Shown: positions 63,751 to 64,000 of the stretch, piece after piece
Position numbering within the stretch: position 1 is the stretch's first letter
Layout of the letters: every line of letters starts with the position of its first letter
Assembly (NCBI RefSeq): GCF_017948305.1
Contig: NZ_CP072842.1
Coordinates: forward strand, 2,771,236 to 2,835,235
Origin: Faecalibacter bovis
GTDB taxonomy: Bacteria; Bacteroidota; Bacteroidia; Flavobacteriales; Weeksellaceae
DNA length: 64,000 nucleotides
Direction: 5' to 3'
Translations under genes and position numbers: made by a program
The notes under the pieces: generated by a model
Seen by the model: only the letters and a program-made list of their open reading frames with translations
Told to the model about the DNA's origin: nothing
Database searches by the model: none

Positions 63751-63758
63751 CAAATTTA
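63751..63758 (-). promoter_or_regulatory. Bacteroidota -7 promoter element (TAAATTTG, minus strand)
   Basis: Exact TAnnTTTG match 4 nt before the ATG at 63746; predicts a leaderless transcript. Confidence 0.5.
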
Positions 63759-63809
63759 TTTCAAGTAAATTTCACAAGCAAATATTTGATAATTTTGCAT
63801 AAATAATTT

Positions 63810-63847
63810 ATGTCAATAATTATTTATCTTATTATGTCTATTGACAT
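63810..63847. repeat. 9-bp perfect inverted repeat with 20-nt spacer near the window end
   Basis: ATGTCAATA (63810-63818) and TATTGACAT (63839-63847). A partial direct repeat TTATGTC (63808-63814 and 63832-63838) overlaps it. The region 63747-64000 otherwise contains no gene; a gene may begin beyond the right edge. Confidence 0.45.
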
Positions 63848-64000
63848 TAAAATAATACAAACTATTTTCTAATATATCAATACCTAAAGTGTTTTTTTTA
63901 TTAAAAATTTGTTCACATTTTTGTAATCAATCGGTTGGTTTTTCACCCTACTGAGTTTCAACTCTTTAACTTTTAAAATTATTAATTTTTGGACTTAAGT

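Noticed and set aside
63747..64000. Replication origin at the right end
   Set aside because: No TTATCCACA-type DnaA box cluster is visible; only an inverted repeat, so no claim is made.

Overview
This 64 kb window is an ordinary, densely coded, AT-rich stretch of chromosome from a Bacteroidota bacterium, almost certainly a member of the Flavobacteriales. A Weeksellaceae/Empedobacter-like genome would fit, but I cannot fix the genus from the sequence alone. The evidence is: type IX secretion (T9SS) C-terminal sorting domains of both type A and type B; an S46 dipeptidyl-peptidase; lpxK (a Gram-negative envelope); lineage-typical DUF4230, DUF4294 and PG_1098-like genes; almost no Shine-Dalgarno sequences; and about eighteen well-placed copies of the Bacteroidota -7 promoter element TAnnTTTG, several of which decide the start codon. 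I see no tRNA, rRNA, CRISPR array, insertion sequence or prophage.

Layout. 1-3.5 kb: the N-terminal part of a secreted S9 peptidase (cut by the window edge), a divergent class II cyclic-nucleotide phosphodiesterase-like MBL protein and an unknown gene. 3.6-10.7 kb (minus strand): Old Yellow Enzyme, SRPBCC protein, lpxK-punA, and an acetyltransferase/M14 peptidase/thioredoxin-like lipoprotein/DUF4230 cluster. 11-18.5 kb: membrane zinc protease YugP, a secreted unknown, acyl-CoA ligase, MATE exporter, nitronate monooxygenase-tesB, DUF4126. 18.8-26.4 kb (plus): udk, FtsB/DivIC-like, mutA and a SAM methyltransferase, then FUSC and ABC transporters. 26.4-30 kb: two divergent orphan lipoproteins and uup. 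30-42.5 kb: a giant repeat-containing T9SS type B protein, a three-part phosphoesterase/kinase-like/beta-barrel lipoprotein, an HD-PycTM protein and a GAF protein. 42.6-50.5 kb: yaaA, a tsaC-like gene, M42 peptidase, DUF4294, pfkA-gapA, an ECF sigma factor with a tiny downstream gene, pepD. 50.6-64 kb: secreted T9SS trypsin-like protease, M28 peptidase, amino acid permease, aspS, diheme lipoprotein, a secreted unknown, heme oxygenase, DPP7-like S46 peptidase, apt, a hotdog thioesterase and a small unknown.

Physiology. The gene set describes an asaccharolytic-leaning, protein-degrading envelope bacterium: seven peptidases (S9, M14, M42, M20C, trypsin-like, M28, S46) and an amino acid permease sit beside housekeeping glycolysis, nucleotide salvage (punA, udk, apt) and lipid A synthesis.

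The most unusual part is 35.3-42.5 kb. A very large outer-membrane lipoprotein joins a calcineurin-like phosphoesterase, an apparently unannotated kinase-like middle domain and a C-terminal beta-barrel. It is divergent, across only 24 bp, from a protein that fuses an HD phosphohydrolase to a Pycsar-type transmembrane effector domain, and that gene converges on a GAF-domain protein of unknown function. Other points of interest are a 42-residue gene after the ECF sigma factor and several perfect inverted repeats in promoter regions.
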